Position numbers and translations under genes: made by a program
From: Streptomyces sp. JH14
Lineage (GTDB): Bacteria > Actinomycetota > Actinomycetes > Streptomycetales > Streptomycetaceae
NCBI RefSeq assembly: GCF_029428675.1
Contig: NZ_JAJNEL010000001.1
Span: 992,001 to 1,056,000, forward strand
Direction: 5' to 3'
Length of the DNA stretch: 64,000 nt
Notes under the pieces: model-generated
What the model was told of the DNA's origin: nothing
Databases searched by the model: none
The model's input: only the letters and a program-made list of their open reading frames with translations
Part shown: positions 55,073-63,322 of the stretch, one piece after another
Position numbering within the stretch: the stretch's first letter is position 1
Layout of the letters: each line of letters starts with the position of its first letter

Positions 55073-55771
55073 TCACGGCGCCCCAGCGCCGCCGCCGACC
55101 GCCGCATCCGTCTCCGCATCCGCGCCGGCGCTCTGCTCGCGCGGCTCCAGCGAGGCGAAGTCGCCGGTGTCGCCCAGCCGCAGCAGGAAGGGCCGCAGCC
55201 GGGTGTAGCGGATCGCGGTGACCGAGCACGGTTCGGCCTGGATCCGCTGGAAGAGGTCGAGATGCATCCCGAGCGCGTCGGCGACGAGGGACTTGATGAT
55301 GTCGCCGTGCGAGCACATCACGTACACGGCCCCTTCGCCGTGCTCGGCCTCGACCCGGGCGTTCCAGTCCCGCACGGCGTCGACCGCCCGCGCCTGCATG
55401 GCGCGCATCGACTCGCCGCCGGGGAACGCCGCGGCCGAGGGGTGCTGCTGGACGACGGCCATCAGCGGCTCGTCGGTGAGTTCCGCGAGTTTGCGCCCCG
55501 CCCAGTCACCGTAGTCGCACTCGCTGATCCGCTCTTCGGTGTGCAGCGGCAGCCCCGGCCGGGCGTCGAGCAGCGGCTGCAGGGTCTCCCGGCACCGCTG
55601 CAGGGGGCTGCTGACGACGGCGGCGAGCGGCAGTGAGGCGAGTCGCCCGGGCAGTGCGGCGGCCTGGGCGACGCCGCGCTCGTCGAGGGAGACTCCGGGG
55701 GTACGGCCCGCGAGCACCCCGGCCGTGTTGGCCGTGGAGCGTCCGTGACGTACGAGGATCAGGGTGGGCAT
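55073..55771 (-). CDS. Histidine-phosphatase (phosphomutase-like, MSMEG_4193 family)
   Basis: A 232-residue branch-1 histidine phosphatase: TLILVRHGRSTANT with the RHG phospho-acceptor His near residue 10, YVMCSHGDIIKS with the second catalytic His, and ISECDYGDWAG. These enzymes include phosphoglycerate mutases and small phosphatases; which this is cannot be said. It precedes the DUF3090 and kinase-like genes on the same strand and is divergent from corA. Confidence 0.87.
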   Translation of the reverse strand: MPTLILVRHGRSTANTAGVLAGRTPGVSLDERGVAQAAALPGRLASLPLAAVVSSPLQRCRETLQPLLDARPGLPLHTEERISECDYGDWAGRKLAELTDEPLMAVVQQHPSAAAFPGGESMRAMQARAVDAVRDWNARVEAEHGEGAVYVMCSHGDIIKSLVADALGMHLDLFQRIQAEPCSVTAIRYTRLRPFLLRLGDTGDFASLEPREQSAGADAETDAAVGGGAGAP

Positions 55772-55831
55772 ACGAGCCAGCGTAGGCCCGACGACCCCCA
55801 GGAGATGCGTCAGGGACCGGAGCAAGGAAGA

Positions 55832-56827
55832 ATGCGCGCCGTGATCGTGGACTGTGCCATCTACCGGGACGGGCGTCGTACGGACGGACCCGCCGACTTC
55901 TCCGATGCCCTCGCCCAGGCACGGGCCACCGGGGACGCATTTCTCTGGATCGGGCTGCACGAGCCCACACAGAAGGAGTTCGACCTGGTCAGCAGCGAGT
56001 TCGGGCTGCACCGGCTGGCTGTGGAGGACGCGCTGTGCGCACACCAGCGGCCCAAGCTGGAGGTCTACGACGACTCGCTCTTCGCGGTCATCAAACCGGT
56101 GGTGTACGAGCCCGAGAGCGACACGGTCACCACCGACGAGCTGATGATCTTCATAGGTGATTCCTTCGTCGTGACGGTCCGGCACGGGGAGGGTGCACCG
56201 CTCGCCCAGGTACGCCGTCGGCTGGAGGCCGAACCGGAGGTGCTCAGGCACGGGCCGACCGCGGTGCTGTACGCGGTCAGCGACGCCGTCGTCGACCACT
56301 ACATCGATGTGGCCGCCGAGCTCCAGGTCGACCTGGAGGAGCTGGAGGCGGAGGTGTTCGCACCGAGCGCCTCCGTGGACACCAAGAACACCGCGTCGCG
56401 CATCTACACCTTCAAGCGGCAGGTGCTGGAGTTCCGCCGGGCAACCGGCCCGCTGAGCGCGCCCATGATCCGGCTGGCGGGCGCCACCGTGCCGTTCGTC
56501 GACGAGCACTCGCAGCCGTTCTTCCGGGACGTGAACGACCATCTGACGCGCGCCAACGAGCACGTGGAGGGTCTGGACCGGCTGCTCTCCGACATCCTCT
56601 CCGCGCATCTGGCGCAGACGGGACTGCGGCAGAACGACGACATGCGGAAGATCTCGGCCTGGGCGGCCATGGCAGCCGTTCCGACCATGGTGGCGGGCAT
56701 CTACGGCATGAACTTCGACCACATGCCCGAGCTGCACTGGGTGTGGACCTACCCGGCGGTCATCGTGCTGATGATCTGTGCGGTCGTCGGTCTGCACCGC
56801 GGGTTCAAGCGCCGCGGCTGGCTCTGA
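55832..56827 (+). CDS. corA: CorA-family magnesium/cobalt transporter
   Basis: A 331-residue divalent metal channel: a large cytoplasmic N-domain, then two C-terminal membrane helices with the pore signature YGMNF (residues about 291-295) between them and a basic C-terminus. ATG at 55832 has AAGGA upstream. It is divergent from the phosphomutase gene, 60 bases between starts. Confidence 0.92.
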   Translation: MRAVIVDCAIYRDGRRTDGPADFSDALAQARATGDAFLWIGLHEPTQKEFDLVSSEFGLHRLAVEDALCAHQRPKLEVYDDSLFAVIKPVVYEPESDTVTTDELMIFIGDSFVVTVRHGEGAPLAQVRRRLEAEPEVLRHGPTAVLYAVSDAVVDHYIDVAAELQVDLEELEAEVFAPSASVDTKNTASRIYTFKRQVLEFRRATGPLSAPMIRLAGATVPFVDEHSQPFFRDVNDHLTRANEHVEGLDRLLSDILSAHLAQTGLRQNDDMRKISAWAAMAAVPTMVAGIYGMNFDHMPELHWVWTYPAVIVLMICAVVGLHRGFKRRGWL

Positions 56828-56853
56828 CGGGGCAGCGGACCCGGCGGCAGCGC

Positions 56854-57642
56854 TCAGGCGTACTCGGGCGCCGGCACCGGCGGGCCGCCCAGCGCATCGC
56901 GCCGCTCGGGCGGTGCCAGGCTGACCATGCGCCGCCAGCCGACGAGGCGTTCGTACGCGTACGCACCATGGATCCCGGCGGCCAGCACCGCCGCCCTGGC
57001 CCGGGACCAGCCCAGGATGCGCCCCATGTGGCCCATCACGGCGAGGCTGACATCGCGGTACACCCGGATCTCGGTGAGCGCGCACTCCCGCAGGATGCGC
57101 TGGATCGTACGGCCGTGGCCGGACCGGGCGAAGCGGAGCAACTCCTCGTGGCAGTACGCGAGGTGGTTGTCCTCGTCGCTCGCGATCAGCTTCACCGCAC
57201 GGCCCAGGTCGGGGTGGTGCGCGAAGTGCTTGCGGAGCATGGCCATCTGCTCGGAGGCACGCTGCTCGGTGACACGGCTGTGCGCGAGATACGTGATGAT
57301 GTCCTGTTCGGTGAGCGGTTCGTCGCCGTTCAGCTGCTCGTGCGCGAGGCCGATGCCGTACCGCTCCAGGAGCATCGTGTAGTTGGTCTCGTGCGGCACG
57401 TCGGCCGGCGCCAGCCCGCGCTTCCTCAGCAGAGCGTTGAAGATCCGGCCGTGCTTGTCCTCGTCGGCGCCGTGTCTGGCGATCTTGGGGACCAGGGCGC
57501 GCTGGCTCACGGGGGCAAGGGCGGCGATGCGGCCGTTCTCCCAGCCTCCCTGGGACTCGCCGCCGGCAGCGATGGAGCGGAAGAGCCGGAACGACTCGTC
57601 GTTGTCGAGGATCTCCTGGAACAGCGTCTTCGCCGAGAGCAT
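56854..57642 (-). CDS. Ferritin-like-domain protein
   Basis: A 262-residue all-helical protein with possible di-iron ligands: DEDKHGRIF near residue 60, EQMAMLRKH, and SDEDNHLAYCHEELL near residue 155-170. It looks like the ferritin-like superfamily group that includes tRNA and fatty-acid hydroxylases. It begins MLSAKTLFQEILDND. Substrate is not evident. It lies convergent with corA and is followed by an F420-type oxidoreductase gene upstream. Confidence 0.72.
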   Translation of the reverse strand: MLSAKTLFQEILDNDESFRLFRSIAAGGESQGGWENGRIAALAPVSQRALVPKIARHGADEDKHGRIFNALLRKRGLAPADVPHETNYTMLLERYGIGLAHEQLNGDEPLTEQDIITYLAHSRVTEQRASEQMAMLRKHFAHHPDLGRAVKLIASDEDNHLAYCHEELLRFARSGHGRTIQRILRECALTEIRVYRDVSLAVMGHMGRILGWSRARAAVLAAGIHGAYAYERLVGWRRMVSLAPPERRDALGGPPVPAPEYA

Positions 57643-57778
57643 CGCTGGTGCCTCCGTACCGGTGTCCGCGGAAGGAAAGTCAAGTGCGGTACGGGGAAGT
57701 CGGCAACAGGTGCCCCGTGCGACAGGGCCGAACGGGCGAGGCGTAACCGATGGCGGCGTGGCGCGTTGTGCTGGGAGA

Positions 57779-57819
57779 CGGCCGTGGCGGGGAAGACCCC
57801 CGAGCCCCCACCACGGCCG
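57779..57819 (-). terminator. Terminator after the LLM oxidoreductase gene
   Basis: CGGCCGTGG at 57779-57787 pairs perfectly with CCACGGCCG at 57811-57819; flanking GGAGAC/GTCTCC adds further pairing. It lies 34 bases past the oxidoreductase stop on the minus strand. Confidence 0.75.
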
Positions 57820-57852
57820 CAGTGCTGTCTCCTGGTGGATCCGCGCAGACGG

Positions 57853-58902
57853 TTACGCGAGTCCGGCCCGCTCCAGGGCGTCCGTACCGGCGCGCAGGGC
57901 GGCCAGCCGCTCGTCGAGCGTGAAACCGGCCGGGGCGAGGGTCAGCGTGGTGACACCGGCGGCGGCGTACGCCTGCATCCGCTCGGCGATCCGCTCGACC
58001 GGGCCGAGCAGGGTGGTCTGGTCGATCAGCTGGTGCGGTACGGCGGCCGCGGCACCGCTCTTGTCGCCGGACAGGTACTTGTCCTGGATCTCGGCGGCCT
58101 CCTTCTCGTACCCCATGCGCTGGGCGAGCTGGTTGTAGAAGTTCTGCTTGCGACTGCCCATGCCACCCACGTACAGCGCGGTGTAGGGACGGAACATGTC
58201 GGCGAGACCGTTGACGTCGTCGCCGACGGCCAGCGGCAGCGTCGGGCAGACGTCAAAGCCCTCCATGGTCTTCCCGGCCTTCTCGCGGCCCGCCCGCAGG
58301 TACCTGACGGCGGTGTCCTCGAGGTGTTCGGCGGACGGGAAGATCAGCAGCGCGCCGTCGGCGATCTCGCCGGTCTGCTCCAGGTTCTTCGGGCCGATCG
58401 CGGCGATGTAGAGCGGGATGTGCTCGCGCTGCGGGTGGACGGTGAGCTTGATGGGCTTGCCCGGGCCGTCCGGCAGGGGGAGCGTCCAGTGCTCGCCCTC
58501 GTACGACAGCCGCTCGCGGGACATCGCCCGGCGGACGATCTCGACGTATTCACGGGTGCGGGCCAGCGGCTTGTCGAACTTGACGCCGTACCAGCCCTCG
58601 GAGACCTGCGGTCCCGACACGCCGAGGCCGAGGCGGAACCGGCCGCCGGAGAGGGAGTCCAGGGTGGCGGCGGTCATCGCCGTCATGGCCGGCTGGCGGG
58701 CCGGGATCTGCATGATGGCCGAGCCGATGTCGATGGACTCGGTCTGGGCGGCGACCCAGGACAGCACGGTCGGGGCGTCGGAGCCGTACGCCTCGGCCGC
58801 CCAGCAGACGTCGTAGCCGAGCCGGTCGGCCTCCTGGGCGACGGCGAGGTTGTCGCCGTCCATTCCCGCGCCCCAGTAACCGAGATTGATGCCGAGCCGC
58901 AT
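57853..58902 (-). CDS. LLM-class F420-dependent oxidoreductase
   Basis: A 349-residue luciferase-like monooxygenase-family protein beginning MRLGINLGYWGAGMDGDNLA and with the SGGRFRLGLGVSGPQVSEGWYGV block of the Rv3520c-type F420-dependent group. It would use reduced F420 as hydride donor on an unknown substrate. ATG at 58902 has AAAGGGAG upstream; a perfect 14-bp palindrome stands immediately before that site, suggesting TetR-type repression. Confidence 0.88.
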   Translation of the reverse strand: MRLGINLGYWGAGMDGDNLAVAQEADRLGYDVCWAAEAYGSDAPTVLSWVAAQTESIDIGSAIMQIPARQPAMTAMTAATLDSLSGGRFRLGLGVSGPQVSEGWYGVKFDKPLARTREYVEIVRRAMSRERLSYEGEHWTLPLPDGPGKPIKLTVHPQREHIPLYIAAIGPKNLEQTGEIADGALLIFPSAEHLEDTAVRYLRAGREKAGKTMEGFDVCPTLPLAVGDDVNGLADMFRPYTALYVGGMGSRKQNFYNQLAQRMGYEKEAAEIQDKYLSGDKSGAAAAVPHQLIDQTTLLGPVERIAERMQAYAAAGVTTLTLAPAGFTLDERLAALRAGTDALERAGLA

Positions 58903-58913
58903 AGCCGCTCCCT

Positions 58914-58927
58914 TTACTGATCAGTAA
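58914..58927 (-). promoter_or_regulatory. Perfect 14-bp palindrome upstream of LLM oxidoreductase
   Basis: TTACTGATCAGTAA is an exact inverted repeat ending 11 bases before the oxidoreductase ATG, directly ahead of its ribosome site. It has the look of a TetR-family operator. No TetR gene is nearby. The aldo/keto reductase on the other strand starts 115 bases away. Confidence 0.65.
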
Positions 58928-59042
58928 CGTCCGTGTGCCGGGGACTCTAGCGCGCGTCCGCGGGATCCGGCAGGGGCGACCGGATGCCGGGTTGCCCACA
59001 GGCCTCCGCCGAGTGGGGCTCTGGCCAGTAATCTCAGCGCCC

Positions 59043-60026
59043 ATGGAGCAGAGGCATCTCGGCCGCACCGGCCTTCGCGTGTCCCGGATCGGGCTCGGCA
59101 CCCTCACCTGGGGCCGGGACACCGATGAACACGACGCCGCCGAACAGCTGAAAGTCTTCTGGGAGGCGGGGGGCACGCTGGTCGACACGGCCGATGTGTA
59201 CGGCGGTGGTGAGGCCGAATATCTGCTGGGGCAGCTCGTCGAGGGGCTGGTGCCGCGGCAGGATCTGGTGATCGCCACGAAGGCGGGCAGCGTGGCCGAT
59301 CCGTACCGCCGCTTCGACGGCTCGCGCGGGCATCTGCTGGCCGCGCTGGACGCCTCGCTGACCCGGCTCGGTACGGATCATGTGGATCTGTGGCAGGTCC
59401 ACGCCTTCGACCCGGTGACTCCGCTGGAGGAGACCCTTCAGGCGGTGGACTGGGCGGTGTCCACCGGCCGCGCCCGGTATGCGGGGGTGTCCAACTTCTG
59501 CGGCTGGCAGCTGGCGAAGGCGGCGACCTGGCAGCTCGCCTCGCCCGGCGTGCGCACCCGGCTGGCCAGTACGCAGATGGAGTACTCGCTGCTGCAGCGG
59601 GGCGTGGAGCGCGAGGTGCTGCCGGCCGCGCTCGATCTGGGCATGGGGCTGCTGCCGTCGTCCCCGCTGGGCCGCGGGGTGCTGACCGGGAAGTACCGGA
59701 CGGGCACCCCGGCGGACTCGCGCGGCGCCTCGGAGCTGCTGGCCCCGTTCGTCGAGCCGTATCTCGACGACCCGGCCAGCCGCATCGTGGACGCGGTGGC
59801 GACGGCGGCCGACGGCCTGGCCACGACGGCCCTGCAGGTGGCGCTCGCGTGGGTCCGGGACCGGCCGGGGGTGGTGGCCCCGATCGTCGGCGCGCGCAAC
59901 GCGCAGCAGCTCACGGAGGCATTGTCAGTGGAGGCGCTTAGTCTTCCTGACGAGATCTGCCAGGCGCTCGACGATGTGTCGGCGCCCGTGCACCGCTATC
60001 CCGACCAGGACTGGAGCACGCTGTGA
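59043..60026 (+). CDS. Aldo/keto reductase
   Basis: A 327-residue NADPH-dependent reductase of the AKR TIM-barrel type: GRTGLRVSRIGLGTLTWG, LVDTADVYGGGEAEYLLG (catalytic Asp and Tyr), KAGS (Lys) and HAFDPVTPLEETL with the catalytic His. The final segment VAPIVGARNAQQLTEAL is the cofactor end. No ribosome site stands before the ATG; TAATCT at 59029-59034 could be a -10 for a leaderless message. Its stop overlaps the next gene's GTG. Confidence 0.9.
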   Translation: MEQRHLGRTGLRVSRIGLGTLTWGRDTDEHDAAEQLKVFWEAGGTLVDTADVYGGGEAEYLLGQLVEGLVPRQDLVIATKAGSVADPYRRFDGSRGHLLAALDASLTRLGTDHVDLWQVHAFDPVTPLEETLQAVDWAVSTGRARYAGVSNFCGWQLAKAATWQLASPGVRTRLASTQMEYSLLQRGVEREVLPAALDLGMGLLPSSPLGRGVLTGKYRTGTPADSRGASELLAPFVEPYLDDPASRIVDAVATAADGLATTALQVALAWVRDRPGVVAPIVGARNAQQLTEALSVEALSLPDEICQALDDVSAPVHRYPDQDWSTL

Positions 60027-62284
60027 CTGCGCTTCCCCGGGGGGAAACCCCCGGTCCCCCGGCCGCCGCCGACGACACCGGCGTCGCGGACCCCTCTGCC
60101 GCCGCACCCGGCCCTTCCGCAGGGGACGCGGGAGCCGATGAGAGCGGGGCGGCGACGGCCGCCGATGCCGTGGAGCCGGACGGGACGGAGGAGTCCGGCG
60201 GAGCGGACGCGGCCGGCGCATCCGACGCCGGTGAGGCGGCCGACGGCGAGTCCGCTGCCGCGCTCTCCGAGGCCGAGGCCGAACTCGCCGCACAGCGCGA
60301 GCTGCGGGAGAAGATCGAGAAGCGCAAGGCCGAGAAGGACGGTCCCATCACGGCGGGCGCCAAGCTGAGCGGGCAGGCCGCCGATCTGCTGGCGGCGGTA
60401 CGGGCGGTGGAGAGCGGCGAGAAGGCCGGGACGGCGTTCTTCGACTCGCCGGCGCCCGCCCCCCGCCGGGCCGTTCCCGCTCCCGCGCCGGCACGCCCCC
60501 GCGCACCCGAGCCGGTCCGCGCCCCGCAGGGCGCATCCGCGGAGGCGGTCGCCGAGGTCGCGGCCGTCCTGGCCGACGGCGGGGCGCCGCAGGCTCTGGC
60601 AGCCCCCGCCGCGGAAGCGCTGGGCGCGCAGGCGGCCGATGTGCTGCGTGCGGACCCGTGGCAGCTGCTGGCCGTCCCCGGCGTCCGGCCGGAGCAGGCC
60701 GACGGCTTCGCCCGGGCGCTGCTGGGCGACGGCTGCGGTCCGGACGACGAACGGCGGACGGCGGCGCTGGTCGGCTGGCTGCTGGAGCGCGCCGCGCTGC
60801 AGGGCCACACCGCGCTGGACGCCTCTGCGGTGCGTGCCGCGCTCGCCGAGCGTGCGGTGACCGACCCCGAGGCAGCCGTGCAGCACGCCGTCGCCGAGGG
60901 CGTCGTGCTGGTCTTCCAGGAAGGTCCGGACGAGCTGGACGACGAGGACGCCGAAGAACCGTCGGAGTCCGGCGAGCAGGACGGGGCGGCCGCCGGGACC
61001 GGGCAGGAGCCCCCACAGGTACTGCTCGGCCTCGACCGGTATGCGCTCGCCGAGGAGAGCCTCGCCGACGGTCTGGCCCGGCTGGTCAACGCCGGTGAGA
61101 AGGACGCCGACTGGTCGCAGCAGGCCGCGGCCGCCGGTTCCCCGTCGGCGGCCGAGCTGATCCGTGCGGTGGCAGCCGGTGGACTCGTCGTGCACACCGG
61201 CGGCGAGGCGGCCAGGGCCGAGCCCGCCGCGCTGATCGCCGCCGCCCGCTCCCTCGGGCTGCGGGCCCTCGGCGCCACCCACAGCGTGGACGGCAGGCGG
61301 CGGCTGGCCGAGGCGCTCGACGACCCGTCGGCGGCCGTCACACTCGCCGGACTCCTGGCGGGCACGGAGGGTCCCGGCCGGGACGAGGACGGGGCGATCG
61401 CCGTCGACCTGCTGGTCGTGCTGGACGCCCCGCAGCTGGACGTCGAGACGGCCGCGATCCTGGTGGAGTCCCTCGCCGACGGCACCCGGCTGGTGCTGAG
61501 CGGCGATCCCGGGGTGCTGGGGTCGGCAGGCGCGGGCCGGGTGTTCGCGGATGTGCTGGCCGCCCGGGCATGCCCGCAGGTCGTCTCCCGCACGCCGGAT
61601 CCCGGTCCCATCGGCGAGCTGGTCTCCGGCATCGGGATCGGCGAGCTGAACCAGGTGGCGGCGCCCGGCAAGGAAGTGGTGATCGTCCCCGTGCACGACG
61701 CGGGCGAGGCGGTGCACCGCACCGTGCAGCTGGTCGCCGACTCGGTGCCGCGCGCCATCGGCGTACCCCCGGCGGACACCCAGGTGATCACCGTCGGGCA
61801 CGGCGGCCCGGCGGGCACCCGGGCGCTCAACGCGGCGCTCAAGCAGCGGCTGAACCCCGGCCCCGGGCGGTTCGGCGGCTTCGACCCCGGCGACCGGGCG
61901 GTGCATGTCCCGACGCCCGGCAGGACCGTCCCCGGTGTGGTCGTCTCGGCCGACGCCGAGGGCCTGCACCTGGACTGTGCGGGCACGCCGGTCGTCGTGC
62001 CGCAGGAGCGCGTCGAGTCGTCCGTGCGCCACGGCTGGGCCCTCAGCGCCCACCAGGCGGCCGGGATGCGCTGGCCCGCGGTGGTCGTCGTGCTGCCCGG
62101 TGACGCCGCGCAGGGGCTGAGCCGGGCGTGGGTGTACACCGCGTTCAGCCGTGCGGAGCGGCATCTGTCCGTGGTGCACGGGGTGGACCAGGCGCTGCCG
62201 CGCGCGGTGGCCCAGTCGCCGTCCCAGGACCGCACGACCCGGCTGCGCGCCCTGCTGGAGGCATGGCCGGCGGCCACCGTCTGA
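60023..62284 (+). CDS. RecD2-like protein with degenerate ATPase motifs and helix-hairpin-helix
   Basis: A 753-residue protein with an acidic Ala-rich N-terminus, a helix-hairpin-helix region (about residues 200-230), and a C-terminal superfamily 1 RecD-like helicase fold. Helicase motifs are recognisable but altered: Walker A is HTGGEAARAEP without GKT, Walker B is VLDAPQLD with DA for DE, motif III is LSGDPGVLGS without the usual Gln. The downstream motifs SAHQAAGMRWPAVVVVLP and VYTAFSRAERH are kept. It starts as GTGA overlapping the aldo/keto reductase stop. Probably binds DNA without unwinding it. Confidence 0.8.
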   Translation: MTALPRGETPGPPAAADDTGVADPSAAAPGPSAGDAGADESGAATAADAVEPDGTEESGGADAAGASDAGEAADGESAAALSEAEAELAAQRELREKIEKRKAEKDGPITAGAKLSGQAADLLAAVRAVESGEKAGTAFFDSPAPAPRRAVPAPAPARPRAPEPVRAPQGASAEAVAEVAAVLADGGAPQALAAPAAEALGAQAADVLRADPWQLLAVPGVRPEQADGFARALLGDGCGPDDERRTAALVGWLLERAALQGHTALDASAVRAALAERAVTDPEAAVQHAVAEGVVLVFQEGPDELDDEDAEEPSESGEQDGAAAGTGQEPPQVLLGLDRYALAEESLADGLARLVNAGEKDADWSQQAAAAGSPSAAELIRAVAAGGLVVHTGGEAARAEPAALIAAARSLGLRALGATHSVDGRRRLAEALDDPSAAVTLAGLLAGTEGPGRDEDGAIAVDLLVVLDAPQLDVETAAILVESLADGTRLVLSGDPGVLGSAGAGRVFADVLAARACPQVVSRTPDPGPIGELVSGIGIGELNQVAAPGKEVVIVPVHDAGEAVHRTVQLVADSVPRAIGVPPADTQVITVGHGGPAGTRALNAALKQRLNPGPGRFGGFDPGDRAVHVPTPGRTVPGVVVSADAEGLHLDCAGTPVVVPQERVESSVRHGWALSAHQAAGMRWPAVVVVLPGDAAQGLSRAWVYTAFSRAERHLSVVHGVDQALPRAVAQSPSQDRTTRLRALLEAWPAATV

Positions 62285-62292
62285 CGGCCGAA

Positions 62293-62326
62293 GGGGGGCG
62301 GCGCCCGGCACAGGGCGCCGCCCCCC
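62293..62326. terminator. 14-bp bidirectional terminator between RecD-like gene and conserved hypothetical
   Basis: GGGGGGCGGCGCCC at 62293-62306 pairs perfectly with 62313-62326 around 6 bases, between two convergent stops. Confidence 0.85.
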
Positions 62327-62356
62327 GGATCCGGCTCCGTACGGGACGGGACGCGG

Positions 62357-63016
62357 TCAGGAGCTGTCGGTCGCCAGGTCGTCCAGCTCCTCGTCGAGTT
62401 CGTCCTCGTCGAAGACGGAGCTGATGTCGAAGCGGCAGACCACCCTCTGCGGGTCGGCGTCGTCGAAGGGGGCACTGAGCCACTCCCCCGCCTCCGGAAG
62501 CTCCTCGGCCGCCGAGACCCAGAGTGTGGAGTCGCCCTCCTCCAGGCCGAACTCCTGATGCCGGGAGGCGATCTCGTCCGGTTCGTACTCACCGAAGAGC
62601 ACCCCGAGCGCCGCATGAACGCTGCTGCCGACGACGGCACCGGTCCGCTTGTCGCGGTCGTCGGGGTCCGCGTCCGCGATGCGCTGCGCCTGTGCGAGCA
62701 GCCGGGGCGGCTCCACCACCGCGTAGTCACGGCGGATCAGCACGCTGAGCGCGTTCGGCTCCTCGGGGCCGGTGTAGGGCGGCAGCGAGTCGCCGGCACC
62801 GGGGATCTCGAAGGGAGTGACCTCGTCGTAGCGGTCGTAGAGGAGTTCGTCGTAGACCTCGGCCGCAGCGGCCAGTGCGTTGAACGCGTCGTAGACGGCC
62901 GGGTCGTCGTCCCCCGACCGACGCTCGACCGCCTCGAGGTGCTGGTCGAGCGCGGCTTTGACGGCTTCGGCGGCGGCGCGTACCTCGGCAGCGGTGGGCT
63001 GCGCAGCATCAGACAT
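62357..63016 (-). CDS. Conserved actinobacterial hypothetical protein
   Basis: A 219-residue acidic protein with predominantly helical N-terminal half and an acidic C-terminus (DEDELDEELDDLATD). I recognise no domain. It begins MSDAAQPTAAEVRAAAEAV. It is divergent from a DUF5703 gene 47 bases away and convergent with the RecD-like gene, and it looks like a conserved Streptomyces hypothetical. Coding is supported by third-position GC. Confidence 0.75.
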   Translation of the reverse strand: MSDAAQPTAAEVRAAAEAVKAALDQHLEAVERRSGDDDPAVYDAFNALAAAAEVYDELLYDRYDEVTPFEIPGAGDSLPPYTGPEEPNALSVLIRRDYAVVEPPRLLAQAQRIADADPDDRDKRTGAVVGSSVHAALGVLFGEYEPDEIASRHQEFGLEEGDSTLWVSAAEELPEAGEWLSAPFDDADPQRVVCRFDISSVFDEDELDEELDDLATDSS

Positions 63017-63063
63017 AGTGCAGACGCTATCCGTACACAGCCTCTGCCCGCACAATAGATGCG

Positions 63064-63252
63064 ATGCCGGAATACGAATTTGTCGACGTGTACGTGCCGC
63101 GCGGGATGTCCCGGAAGGAGACGGCCCGCCTGCTGACCGACCATGCCGAGTACGGGCACTGGGAGTTGGACCGACTGACGCTGCGCCGTGACGGCAGCCG
63201 CAGGGTGCGGCTGCGCCGACGGATCATCCGCCAGCTACGGGCCACCTGGTGA
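63064..63252 (+). CDS. DUF5703 small basic protein
   Basis: A 62-residue protein, MPEYEFVDVYVPRGMSRKET onward, rich in Arg (RRVRLRRRIIRQL), of the DUF5703 family. Function is unknown. It is divergent from the acidic hypothetical protein, which suggests but does not show a partnership. Confidence 0.82.
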   Translation: MPEYEFVDVYVPRGMSRKETARLLTDHAEYGHWELDRLTLRRDGSRRVRLRRRIIRQLRATW

Positions 63253-63255
63253 AAA

Positions 63256-63287
63256 CGAGCGGGCCCCGCATCCGCGGGGCCCGCTCG
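63256..63287. terminator. 14-bp bidirectional terminator after DUF5703 gene
   Basis: CGAGCGGGCCCCGC at 63256-63269 pairs perfectly with 63274-63287 around a 4-base loop, between convergent genes. Confidence 0.85.
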
Positions 63288-63322
63288 GTCGTTACCGCCT
63301 GTGCCGGTTCCGACGTGTACCG

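Noticed and set aside
59938..62730. Minus-strand open frames of 770-930 codons opposite the RecD-like gene
   Set aside because: Ser/Arg-rich translations without domains; the plus-strand gene has clear helicase motifs.
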